Source of the DNA: Actinomycetota bacterium
GTDB lineage: Bacteria; Actinomycetota; Coriobacteriia; Anaerosomatales; Anaerosomataceae
DNA: 64,000 bases
Direction: 5' to 3'
Assembly: GCA_009668945.1 (NCBI GenBank)
Contig: SBEH01000001.1
Coordinates: 1 to 64,000, forward strand
Shown here: positions 53,820 through 63,115 of the stretch, piece after piece
Position numbering within the stretch: position 1 is the stretch's first letter
Layout of the letters: each line of letters starts with the position of its first letter
Position numbers and translations under genes: made by a program
Notes under the pieces: generated by a model
Told to the model about the DNA's origin: nothing
The model's input: the letters and a program-made list of their open reading frames with translations, nothing else
Databases searched by the model: none

Positions 53820-53964
53820 AGGCCCGGGTGCTGAAGCCGTCCTTGCAGCCCGGGGATGGATTAGTAAGGCCGCCGTGGTGATGATGGCCCGCTAGACGAG
53901 GGGGCCCGGTAGAGAAAAGGCCAGTGTAGAGATGAGGACAGGACGGCGAAGGTGCCGTCCTTTT
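53820..53964 (+). ncRNA. Structured leader / small RNA of the integrative element
   Basis: The 375-bp gap between the stalk gene and the 75-aa ORF contains no other gene. After the promoter comes a hairpin CCCGGGTGC...GCAGCCCGGG, a GGCC-rich middle and then the terminator at 53941-53964. The RNA would be about 140 nt, and the 75-aa ORF and rep follow. In pT181-type plasmids, which use related Rep proteins, rep is controlled by terminator formation in such a leader; applying this here is inference. I saw no clear antisense promoter. It contains TGAGGACAGGACG, also found in the RNA at 18566-18700. Confidence 0.5.
53941..53964 (+). terminator. Intrinsic terminator at the end of the element leader
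   Basis: GGACGGC (53941-53947) and GCCGTCC (53954-53960) form a perfect 7-bp stem around GAAGGT, followed directly by TTTT. It lies 20 bp before the 75-aa ORF, so it is placed to stop or attenuate transcription into the rep genes. Confidence 0.8.
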
Positions 53965-53983
53965 CATTTCTGCGAGGCCTCAG

Positions 53984-54211
53984 GTGTCAGGCTCTACTCA
54001 TGATTCGCAACAGGCGGTAGCGGGCGCAGCGCTTCGGGCAGCCCTCGAGGAGCGCGGATGCGCCCTCGAGGCGCACGAGGCGCGCGCACTGGCCGATGCG
54101 CTCATCGATCTCATCTGCTCAGGCGTGATCGTTGCCGACACCCCGCAGACTGCCCCCGCCTATAACATGGGCAGTCTGTTTGCATTTGAGGGGTCAGAGC
54201 ATGACTCCTAG
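53984..54211 (+). CDS. 75-aa ORF upstream of rep
   Basis: The GTG-initiated frame encodes a mostly helical, acidic protein with repeated Ala/Glu/Leu (VAGAALRAALEERG, HEARALADALIDLICSGVIV). It overlaps the rep start by 11 bp, which suggests translational coupling. I do not recognise it; it could be a copy-control or accessory protein. The ribosome site is weak (GAGGCCTCAG). Confidence 0.5.
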   Translation: MSGSTHDSQQAVAGAALRAALEERGCALEAHEARALADALIDLICSGVIVADTPQTAPAYNMGSLFAFEGSEHDS

Positions 54212-55246
54212 CGTCATTCGTTCGGCCTTCGATTGGTTCCAGGCCTCCTTCGTGGGGGACCTCAAGGCAGAGGCCGAGGCGCGGCTTTCTAAGCTCAAGG
54301 CACGCGCCCAGGAACGCAACACCCCTGAGCCCTTCGAGGTGGGGCTTATAGAGATGTTCGTTCAGCCCAAGGCGCACGGCTTCTGGACGTATGGGCTCAC
54401 GCATCCGGAGTTCGACATTCTGCTGGCCCCCAAGGCTCCTCCGGGCGCACCTAAGGCGAGCGTGAGGCTATCCGCGTTCGGATGCTCTCACAACAACGTT
54501 GCGGTCCTGTGGGAGGTCGCGCAGTGCTGCCTCGACGACCTCGGGGACTTCCTTCCGCAGTGTGTCAGCCGGGCTGACGTCGCTGTCGACTTTCAGGGAT
54601 GGGAGCCGACACCGGAGGATATGGCACAGGTCGTCTGTCCTGCGTCCTACCGCGCTACGCATGGCAGCGAAGCGGCTGTAGGGAGCTTCTACTTCGGCAA
54701 GGGGCAGATCGTCCTTCGCCTCTATGACAAGAGCACCGAGATCGTCTTGAAGAAGAAGGTCTGGGTTCCCGACGTGTGGAGGGCTACCGGGCGCTACGAT
54801 GCCAGGCTCCCAGTGTGGCGCGCGGAAGTCCAGTTCCGTACGCAAGTCCTCCAGGAGCTTGGTCTTACACACCTGCGGCCGTGCTCGCGAACCCCGGTGA
54901 GCTGCTCTCATACGGTCTTACGTGGGCGCAGATGCGGGTGCCGACAAATGACAAGACCAAGACTCGCTGGCCTGAGGACCCGCGCTGGACTCCCCTTCGC
55001 ACCGCTGCCTTCGATGGGATCGCTCTCGAGCGTACCGCGAGGGTCTCCGAGCTCATGAGACTCGACGATGCGGTCTCGCGCATGATCGGGCTCGTGGCGA
55101 CCGCTGCTGCTTATTACGAAACAAGCGACTTCATCCTCACTCTCGAACGCCTTCTTTGGGCAGCCGAGTTGCGTATGATTGAGAACAAGACCGACTTCGC
55201 TGCTCTCGCGGAGACCAAGCGCCGTCGCATCATGGGGAGGCTCTAG
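54201..55246 (+). pseudogene. Replication initiation factor (Rep_trans family), disrupted by a -1 frameshift
   Basis: The N-terminal frame from the ATG at 54201 has SRADVAVDFQGW, GSFYFGKGQIVLRLYDKSTEI and WRAEVQFRTQVLQELGL, the core of the Rep_trans (PF02486) plasmid/phage initiators. Near 54861-54880 (GGTCTTACACACCTGCGGCC) homology jumps to the -1 frame. There it continues PAAVLANPGELLSYGLTWAQ to the stop at 55246. One missing base, programmed slippage or a read error could explain it; no classic slippery heptamer is visible. The stop is 2 nt before the recombinase ATG. Confidence 0.75.
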
Positions 55247-55248
55247 AC

Positions 55249-56721
55249 ATGGCCCAGTGCGTGATCTACGCCCGTGTGAGCACCAAAGAGCAGCAATCCG
55301 AGGGCTACTCCATCCCGGCGCAACTGAAGGCTATGCGCGAGTTCTGCGCGCGTGAGAGCCTCTCCCCTGTCGCTGAGTTCGTGGAGGCCGAGTCCGCTGG
55401 CAAAGCGGGGCGCACACAGTTCGGGGCGATGGTCGCCTACCTCTCCGAGCATCCCGAGGTCGGCATCGTCGTGGCGCACAAGCTCGATCGCCTCTACCGC
55501 AACTTCCGCGACCAGATCACGCTTGAGGACCTGGGCATCCGCGCGCGCTATGTCGTCGGGGATATCCCCGACACTCCGCAGGGCGAGCTCCTGCGTGACG
55601 TGAACCTATCGGTCGCCAAGTTCTACCTCGGGAATCTGCGCGAAGAGGTCAAGAAGGGCATGGATGAGAAAGTCGCTCAGGGCGGCTGGCCTCACATGGC
55701 GCCGAGCGGTTATCTCAACGATCGGGCAACCCGCTCTTTGGTTGCCGATCCGGTGAGATCCCCGCTCGTGCGCTACGCCTTCGAGCGGTACGCGACAGGT
55801 GCGGTCTCGCTCTCGATGCTCGCAGGCGAGCTCAAGAGTCGCGGCTTCACCTCGCGTTCGGGTGCAGACGTCGGCCCTTCGGCGCTTCACCTGATGCTCA
55901 AGAATCCGATCTACTGCGGTCTTATCCGCTACAAGGGGAAGACCTATCCCGGCACGCATGAGCCGATCATCACGCCCGAGCTCTTCGCCGCAGTCCAGCG
56001 GGTCTTCGAGCCCAACCGAAACGGCGTGAAGGAGACCAAACACGTCTTCGCGCTTCGGGACTTCCTGACCTGCGGCGAGTGCGGCTGTAAGATCACCGCA
56101 GAACGCCAGCGCGGCCACGCCTACTACCGCTGTACGCACGGCAAGGGCAAAGGCACGTGTACGCAGGCGACCTACGCACGCGAAGAGAAGCTCTCCGGTG
56201 AGCTCGCGGCGATTCTTGCCGAGGTCGAGATCACGCCCGACATCATCGAAGCACTCGTGCGGGATTCGGATGCCTTCGACGCCCAAGCGACCACGAACAA
56301 CACGCAGGAGGCAGGACGTCTCAAGCGCGAGGTCGCTGCAGCCGACCAGCGGGCCTCACGCCTCCTTGAGGGGTTTCTCGACGGCGTGGTTACAGCTGAG
56401 GTCTACCACGCGAAAGCCGAAGAGCTCGCAGCCGCCAAGCGCACTCTCGAACGTTCGCTGCGCGAGCTCTCAACAGCTCAAGCGCAGCGAACTTCGCAGG
56501 TCAGGGCCCTCGCCGAGACCGCAGCAACCGCGCGCATCGCGTTTGAGGCCGCTGACACCGAGGGCAGGCGTCAGGTGCTCGCAACGGTGCTCTCGAACGC
56601 TACCGTCGAAGGGGGCTCCATAGCCTCCTACCAGCTAAAACGCCCCTTCGAGTATCTCCGGAGAGACCCCAAAGGGGCGTTCTATCATTCATGGTGGGCG
56701 ATACAAGATTTGAACTTGTGA
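55249..56721 (+). CDS. Large serine recombinase (site-specific integrase)
   Basis: The product is 490 aa. The N-terminal resolvase domain has VIYARVSTKEQ with the nucleophilic Ser at about 11 and HKLDRLYRN. A recombinase domain (about 150-260) and a zinc ribbon (CGECGCKI...YYRC...GTC, about 275-305) follow. A coiled coil (about 345-425) and a YQLKRPFEYL end complete it. The last nine residues WWAIQDLNL are encoded by the tRNA-Val antisense strand, so the C-terminus depends on the integration site. It is downstream of rep by 2 nt. Confidence 0.93.
   Translation: MAQCVIYARVSTKEQQSEGYSIPAQLKAMREFCARESLSPVAEFVEAESAGKAGRTQFGAMVAYLSEHPEVGIVVAHKLDRLYRNFRDQITLEDLGIRARYVVGDIPDTPQGELLRDVNLSVAKFYLGNLREEVKKGMDEKVAQGGWPHMAPSGYLNDRATRSLVADPVRSPLVRYAFERYATGAVSLSMLAGELKSRGFTSRSGADVGPSALHLMLKNPIYCGLIRYKGKTYPGTHEPIITPELFAAVQRVFEPNRNGVKETKHVFALRDFLTCGECGCKITAERQRGHAYYRCTHGKGKGTCTQATYAREEKLSGELAAILAEVEITPDIIEALVRDSDAFDAQATTNNTQEAGRLKREVAAADQRASRLLEGFLDGVVTAEVYHAKAEELAAAKRTLERSLRELSTAQAQRTSQVRALAETAATARIAFEAADTEGRRQVLATVLSNATVEGGSIASYQLKRPFEYLRRDPKGAFYHSWWAIQDLNL
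56635..56681 (-). terminator. Terminator for tRNA-Val lying inside the recombinase 3' end
   Basis: On the minus strand AACGCCCCTT (56681-56672) pairs with AAGGGGCGTT (56648-56639), followed by TTTAG. It begins 10 nt after the tRNA 3' end, the same spacing as the hairpin left of attL. The element therefore seems to supply a replacement terminator for the tRNA gene, and it is coding sequence for the recombinase at the same time. Confidence 0.7.
56692..56702. other. Proposed right attachment site (attR), 3' end of tRNA-Val
   Basis: This is the second copy of TGGTGGGCGAT. It is the complement of the last 11 nt of the tRNA including the encoded CCA, so integration leaves the tRNA gene intact. Confidence 0.55.
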
Positions 56722-56766
56722 CTTCTTCCGTGTGAAGGAAGCGCTCTCCCACTGAGCTAATCGCCC
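56692..56766 (-). tRNA. tRNA-Val (anticodon CAC)
   Basis: The minus strand starts GGGCGATTAGCTCAGTGGGA and folds into a standard 75-nt cloverleaf with CCA encoded. The acceptor stem is GGGCGAT/ATCGCCC, the D stem GCTC/GAGC, the anticodon stem CTTCC/GGAAG with loop TTCACAC (CAC, reading GUG) and the T arm ACAAG-TTCAAAT-CTTGT. It is the only tRNA in the window. The serine recombinase coding region overlaps its last 30 bp on the opposite strand. Confidence 0.97.
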
Positions 56767-56817
56767 GAATGCCGCCTGAAGCGACGCCGACCATTGTAGC
56801 AGTCCGCGTCCGGGGCG

Positions 56818-57813
56818 CTACCCCTGTGCCGTGGACGCATCCCCGTAGCCGTCGGGGTGTCCGGAGTGCCAGCGCCAGGCGTCCTCGACCATCGTGCGCA
56901 GGTCGCGCGCGGGATGCCAGCCGAGCGTGTCCTTCGCCCTGGCGTTCGACGCGATGAGGGTCGCGGGATCACCGACACGCCGCGGGCCCACGCGCACGTC
57001 CACTGCGGCCCCGGTCACCTCCTCGCACATGCGGACGACCTCGCGGTTGGAGTAGCCGCACCCACTGCCGAGGTTGCATGCGAGGCTCTCCCCGCCCTCA
57101 TGCAGGCGCTCGAGCGCACGAAGGTGCGCGTCGGCAAGGTCCATGACGTGAAGGTAGTCGCGCACGCACGTGCCGTCGGGCGTCGGATAGTCATCGCCAT
57201 GCAGTGTGAAGGGCGTGCCGGCCGATGCGGCGCGCAGAACGAGCGGGATGATGTGCGACTCGTTCGGGTGATCTTCACCGAGCGCACCGTCGGGGGACGC
57301 ACCGGCTGCGTTGAAGTAGCGCAGGACGATAGCGTTCATCAGGCCCGACGACCGGGTGATGTCGATCATGCGCTCGAAGGAGAGCTTGGAGGCGCCGTAC
57401 ACGTTCAGGGGCGCCAATGGCGCGTCTTCGGTGATGGGCATCTGTTCCGGCTGTCCGTATACGGCGGCGGTGGAGGAGAACACCAGGTTGCGGATTCCGT
57501 GAGTCGTCATCCGGTCGAGCATCATCGAGGGCTCGGCCAGGTTCTTGCGGTAGTAGAGGTCGGGGTCGCGGCGCGACTCGGCGACCTCGATGTATCCCGC
57601 GCAGTGCAGGACGGCGTCGATTCCGGGGAGGATGGAGTCCAGCACCTCACGGTCGCCGACGCTCGCCACGATCAGCGTCGCGCGCGGATCGACGGCCTGC
57701 CGGTGGCCGCGCTCGAGCGAGTCGAGCACGAGGACCTCGTGGCCCGAGTCGAGCAGCACGCAGGTGGTGATGCTGCCGATGTACCCGGCGCCGCCGGTCA
57801 CAAGGATGCGCAT
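56818..57813 (-). CDS. galE: UDP-glucose 4-epimerase
   Basis: The product is 331 aa, a short-chain dehydrogenase. MRILVTGGAGYIGS binds NAD, and FSSTAAVYGQP and the YGASKLSFERM catalytic YxxxK are present. NAAGASPDGALGEDH, TPDGTCVRDYLHVMDLADAH (in parts) and NLGSGCGYSNREVV are GalE signatures. It interconverts UDP-glucose and UDP-galactose. It precedes the glycosylphosphotransferase gene's stop by 12 bp in the opposite order of transcription, so the two belong to one minus-strand unit. Confidence 0.94.
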   Translation of the reverse strand: MRILVTGGAGYIGSITTCVLLDSGHEVLVLDSLERGHRQAVDPRATLIVASVGDREVLDSILPGIDAVLHCAGYIEVAESRRDPDLYYRKNLAEPSMMLDRMTTHGIRNLVFSSTAAVYGQPEQMPITEDAPLAPLNVYGASKLSFERMIDITRSSGLMNAIVLRYFNAAGASPDGALGEDHPNESHIIPLVLRAASAGTPFTLHGDDYPTPDGTCVRDYLHVMDLADAHLRALERLHEGGESLACNLGSGCGYSNREVVRMCEEVTGAAVDVRVGPRRVGDPATLIASNARAKDTLGWHPARDLRTMVEDAWRWHSGHPDGYGDASTAQG

Positions 57814-57825
57814 CGGGCGTCCATC

Positions 57826-59289
57826 CTAGTACGCTCCCCTTGCGAAGAGCGCGGCCGGCACGGTCCGCAGAAGCAGCGCGATGTCGAAGCCGACGCTCCA
57901 GTTCTCGATGTAGTAGAGATCCAGGCGGATCATCTCGTCGAACGTGAGCGCCGAGCGGCCGGAGACCTGCCAGAGCCCTGTGATCCCCGGCGGGACCTCC
58001 ATACGGCGCCAGTGGTGTTCCGTGTACTGCACCGTCTCGCGCGGAAGCGGCGGGCGCGGGCCCACGAGCGACATCTCGCCGCGAAGCACGTTCAGGAGCT
58101 GCGGGAACTCGTCGAGCGAGAACTTGCGCATCCACTTCCCCACACGCGTGACGCGCGGGTCGTCCTTCATCTTGAAGAGCGGCCCTGTGGCCTCGTTCTG
58201 CTTCTCGAGTTCCTTGAGGCGTTCGTCGGCATCCGGGTACATCGAGCGGAACTTGAACATGCCGAACTCGGTGCCGTCCTGACCGATGCGCCTCTGGCGG
58301 TATAGGATCGGCCCGCGCGAGTCGAGCTTGATCGCGAGAATCAGGACAAGCCACAGAGGGATGCCGACGAACAGCACGAACGCCGAGACCGCGATGTCGA
58401 AGACGCGCTTGGTGCGCAGGTTCGCCGGTGAGAGCGACACGCCCTTCACGGTCATCAGTGGGATGCCGGCGATGTCGCGCACGAGCACGCGCGATGTGAG
58501 CACGTCGAAGAGGCCCGATGAAACGTGGATTGAGACGTCGATGCCGCGCAGCTCGTTGATGATGCGCGAGATCACTTCGTGATCGAACGCCGATCCCGCG
58601 ATGATGACGGTGTCGATCTCGTTGTCTAGCACGATCTCGGCCACATCGCGCGCCACACCCAGGTGCGGCACGATGTCCGAGCAGTAGTCGAGACCGAGCT
58701 CGTCCGCCTTGGAGGATGCGAGGCAGCCGACCGGCGTGAGTCCCTGCTCGGGGGCGTCCAGGAGGCGGCGGATGATGCGCTCCCCCTCGTCGTTGCTGCC
58801 GACGATGAGGGTCCGGCGATGCATGCGGCCCTTCGCGCGGGCACGCTGGAGCCAGGTGCGGACGAGCAGGCGGCCGAGGGTCACGAACACGGTGGCGAAC
58901 GCGAAAGCGAGGAGTGTCCAGGCGCGAGAGAGGCCGGGGGTCTTCAGGGCGTACGTGATGAGGATGAACACCACCACGCCCAGACCCAGTGCGCGCACGA
59001 CGCGCGAGAACTCGCCCGCGCCCCAGGTGAGCCGTTCGAGGTCGTATAGGCGCTCGTTGGCGAGCATGAGAAGCCAGAGCGCCGAGACCAGGAGCGAGAT
59101 CTCCCAGTACGTAACGTTCGCGGAGATGTTCTCGATGCTGGCGCCAGCCTCAAGCTCGCCGAAACGAAGCCAGGTAGCGAGGAAGGTAGAGGCGAGGAGG
59201 GCTACGACATCCGCCGCAAGGAGCACGCCGAGCACCCGGCGCTTGCGGCCGGCGCGGGTCAGGAACTGCGGGGCTACCGTTGGCGTCAC
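57826..59289 (-). CDS. Polyprenyl glycosylphosphotransferase (exopolysaccharide initiating enzyme)
   Basis: The product is 487 aa. Four to five N-terminal membrane segments and a CoA-binding-like domain (RTLIVGSNDEGERIIRRLL) come first. After a further membrane segment (DIAVSAFVLFVGIPLWLVL), the catalytic bacterial sugar transferase domain has RQRRIGQDG, FKFRSM, RKFSLDEFPQLLNVLRGEMS (split here) and GPRPPLPRE. It transfers a sugar-1-phosphate to undecaprenyl phosphate, starting EPS or capsule units. I used the GTG at 59289 with GGAGA upstream; the longer frame is unsupported. Confidence 0.92.
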   Translation of the reverse strand: MTPTVAPQFLTRAGRKRRVLGVLLAADVVALLASTFLATWLRFGELEAGASIENISANVTYWEISLLVSALWLLMLANERLYDLERLTWGAGEFSRVVRALGLGVVVFILITYALKTPGLSRAWTLLAFAFATVFVTLGRLLVRTWLQRARAKGRMHRRTLIVGSNDEGERIIRRLLDAPEQGLTPVGCLASSKADELGLDYCSDIVPHLGVARDVAEIVLDNEIDTVIIAGSAFDHEVISRIINELRGIDVSIHVSSGLFDVLTSRVLVRDIAGIPLMTVKGVSLSPANLRTKRVFDIAVSAFVLFVGIPLWLVLILAIKLDSRGPILYRQRRIGQDGTEFGMFKFRSMYPDADERLKELEKQNEATGPLFKMKDDPRVTRVGKWMRKFSLDEFPQLLNVLRGEMSLVGPRPPLPRETVQYTEHHWRRMEVPPGITGLWQVSGRSALTFDEMIRLDLYYIENWSVGFDIALLLRTVPAALFARGAY

Positions 59290-59374
59290 GGGCGGTCTCC
59301 GGGTTGAGATGCGCTGCCAAGCGCGACCCAGACCATGGTACGCACCGCACACGGACCTAACAATGCACAGCCGT

Positions 59375-61125
<1,751 letters not shown>

Positions 61126-61358
61126 TCACGGGTGATCGTTCATTGACCGACAGGCGGTCACATGCAAGAGCGTCGGCCCGCCTAGGCAGCCTCGGTCACA
61201 GAGAACCCTCACTTGCATGGTAGCAGGAGAGAGTTCGTGCAGGCGACCAGAAGAGCAGGCACTCCTGCGTCTCTCAGACGACACGCGCACGCTGCTGATA
61301 TGATGGGCGGTGCCATGAGGCAAGCCGAGTTCGCATAGAATCCTAGGAGCTGTGGCCG

Positions 61359-62309
61359 TTGAGCAAGACCGTGCTAGTGACCGGAGGCGCCGGGTTCATC
61401 GGATCGCACACCGTCGAGGGACTGATTGCAGAGGGACTGTACGACGTTCGGGTGTTGGACAACTTCGCAACAGGTCACAGGCACAATATCGCTCCCTTGG
61501 CCGGCTCGATAGAGCTATTCGAGGGCGACATCCGGGACATGGAAACGGTGGAGGAGGCGGTCAAGGGCGTAGACGCCGTGATACACCTCGCGGCGTTGCC
61601 GTCCGTGCCGAGGTCGGTCAAGGCCCCCGTCACCTCCAATGACGTGAACGCCGGCGGCACACTGAAGCTGCTCAGCGCTGCGCATCGTGCAGGGGTCAGC
61701 CGTGTCATCCTCGCGTCTTCCTCATCCGTGTACGGGGCCAATCCCGTCCTACCGAAGAGCGAGGACATGCTTCCAGCGCCTGTCTCACCGTATGCCGCAT
61801 CCAAGCTCGCGGCGGAACACTACATCGGAGTGTTCGCGCGAACCTACGGGATGGACACACTCTCGATTCGGTACTTCAACGTCTTCGGACCGCGACAGGA
61901 TCCTCACTCGCAGTACTCAGGAGTGGTGGCCAAGTTCATGCTTGACGCACTTCATGGTGACACCTGCACGGTGTACGGTGACGGCACGCAATCTCGTGAC
62001 TTCACGTACGTCGACAACGTCGTGGCCGCAAATCTCTCCGCACTTGTTGCCAACGGACTACACGGACAGGCAGTCAACGTGGCCTGCGGAGCGGCGTCGA
62101 CGGTGAACGACCTCGTGGAGGCAATTTCCACAGCACTTGGGTCCGTGGTCAAGACACAGTACGTCGAGTCTCGCTCCGCAGATGTTCCCCATTCCCAGGC
62201 GGACATCGAACGCGCTGCTCGCTTGCTCGACTACAGCCCGCGAATCGCCTTTCAGGAGGGTATCCGCCGGACACTCGCGTGGTACCGGGACCCTGCCAAC
62301 ACACGGTAA
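61359..62309 (+). CDS. NAD-dependent sugar-nucleotide epimerase (UDP-glucose/GlcNAc 4-epimerase type)
   Basis: The product is 316 aa. TVLVTGGAGFIGSHTV, HLAALPSVPRSV, ASSSSVYGANPVLPKSE, SPYAASKLAAEHY (catalytic YxxxK) and YFNVFGPRQDPHSQYSGVV define a WbpP/GalE-like extended SDR. The start codon is TTG at 61359, preceded by AGGAGC; no in-frame ATG or GTG is closer to the conserved N-terminus. It is the only plus-strand gene of the sugar locus and is divergent from the fcl-like gene. Confidence 0.88.
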   Translation: MSKTVLVTGGAGFIGSHTVEGLIAEGLYDVRVLDNFATGHRHNIAPLAGSIELFEGDIRDMETVEEAVKGVDAVIHLAALPSVPRSVKAPVTSNDVNAGGTLKLLSAAHRAGVSRVILASSSSVYGANPVLPKSEDMLPAPVSPYAASKLAAEHYIGVFARTYGMDTLSIRYFNVFGPRQDPHSQYSGVVAKFMLDALHGDTCTVYGDGTQSRDFTYVDNVVAANLSALVANGLHGQAVNVACGAASTVNDLVEAISTALGSVVKTQYVESRSADVPHSQADIERAARLLDYSPRIAFQEGIRRTLAWYRDPANTR

Positions 62310-62352
62310 TCCTTGCTCGGTTCGACCAACACACCCCGCGAAGCCGCCAGCG

Positions 62353-63108
62353 TCATCCAGTCCATGCGTGAACGTCGTACCAACCGCTGAGTCTCCCACG
62401 CCTCCTCTCAGTGGAGAGCGCGGATAGCACCTCCTCGGCCGATGACCACTTTCCTTCGCCAAGCCAGGGCAGTGGTCCGGATGAATGCCCGGACGCGAAG
62501 AAGCGGCCTCCTCGCCTGACTTGCGTCGGATTCCGATACCCGATTGCACCCATTAGTCGCAACGCCAATCGGTCGCGGAGGCAACGCTGTCTGGAAAGCT
62601 CGCGGAAGGACACTTGGTTGACGACTTTGAAATGCCGATACCCTACGCTCGCGGCATGATCAAGCAGCTCTTCAACGTCCTCACCAATCTCGAATGACAG
62701 GTAGTCGGGGTGCTGTGTTGGCGTCAACGCAAGAACGCACAACCGGTCTGCGCCTTCGATATCCACCTTCAAGTAGTCCGGCACCCCGTACGTCTCGAAG
62801 AGCCCTGCAAGCGTCACGCCCGGCACGGTCAACGAGCCAACCGGGGACTGATCCACCACCCGCTCAGCGAACACCGAGCTCGAACCAAGATCCTTCCCTG
62901 ACAGCGTGAGTTCGACTTCGCCGCCGTCGGACGTGACTGCCGCGTTGACGCATACGAACTGCCCTGATTGGAGCTCCTGTGCAAAGCGCTTGCATGCGCT
63001 TGCCGCAAGGTATTGGTTCGCCTCAACTGCGACTACTCGGAGACCGCACTGGAGGTAGTACTCAGAGTCCGCACCGTCGTACATGCCCACATCGAAGACC
63101 AGGTTCAT
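62353..63108 (-). CDS. FkbM-family methyltransferase
   Basis: The product is 251 aa. NLVFDVGMYDGADSEYYL is the SAM-binding start. VVAVEANQ, VDIEGADRLCVLAL and LSFEIGEDVEEL match the FkbM fold, including the acidic residue before the sugar site. It probably O-methylates a glycan sugar. The ATG at 63108 has GAGGTG upstream. It starts 7 bp after the glycosyltransferase gene and converges on the epimerase. Confidence 0.85.
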   Translation of the reverse strand: MNLVFDVGMYDGADSEYYLQCGLRVVAVEANQYLAASACKRFAQELQSGQFVCVNAAVTSDGGEVELTLSGKDLGSSSVFAERVVDQSPVGSLTVPGVTLAGLFETYGVPDYLKVDIEGADRLCVLALTPTQHPDYLSFEIGEDVEELLDHAASVGYRHFKVVNQVSFRELSRQRCLRDRLALRLMGAIGYRNPTQVRRGGRFFASGHSSGPLPWLGEGKWSSAEEVLSALSTERRRGRLSGWYDVHAWTG

Positions 63109-63115
63109 ATGCACC

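Larger units (their letters stand above)
51920..56702. mobile_element. Putative 4.8-kb integrative element in tRNA-Val with serine recombinase and Rep_trans initiator
   Basis: The bounds are the two copies of TGGTGGGCGAT. Contents from left to right: membrane FxLYD-type protein, secreted Ala-stalk protein (minus strand), a promoter overlapped by a LexA-type box, a structured leader with terminator, a 75-aa ORF, a frameshifted Rep_trans initiator and a large serine recombinase whose end overlaps the tRNA. No conjugation, capsid or packaging gene is seen. The rep family is typical of rolling-circle plasmids and phages. It may therefore be an integrated plasmid-like element, a satellite or a decayed remnant. 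The inside looks less GC-rich by eye than its surroundings. Confidence 0.6.
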
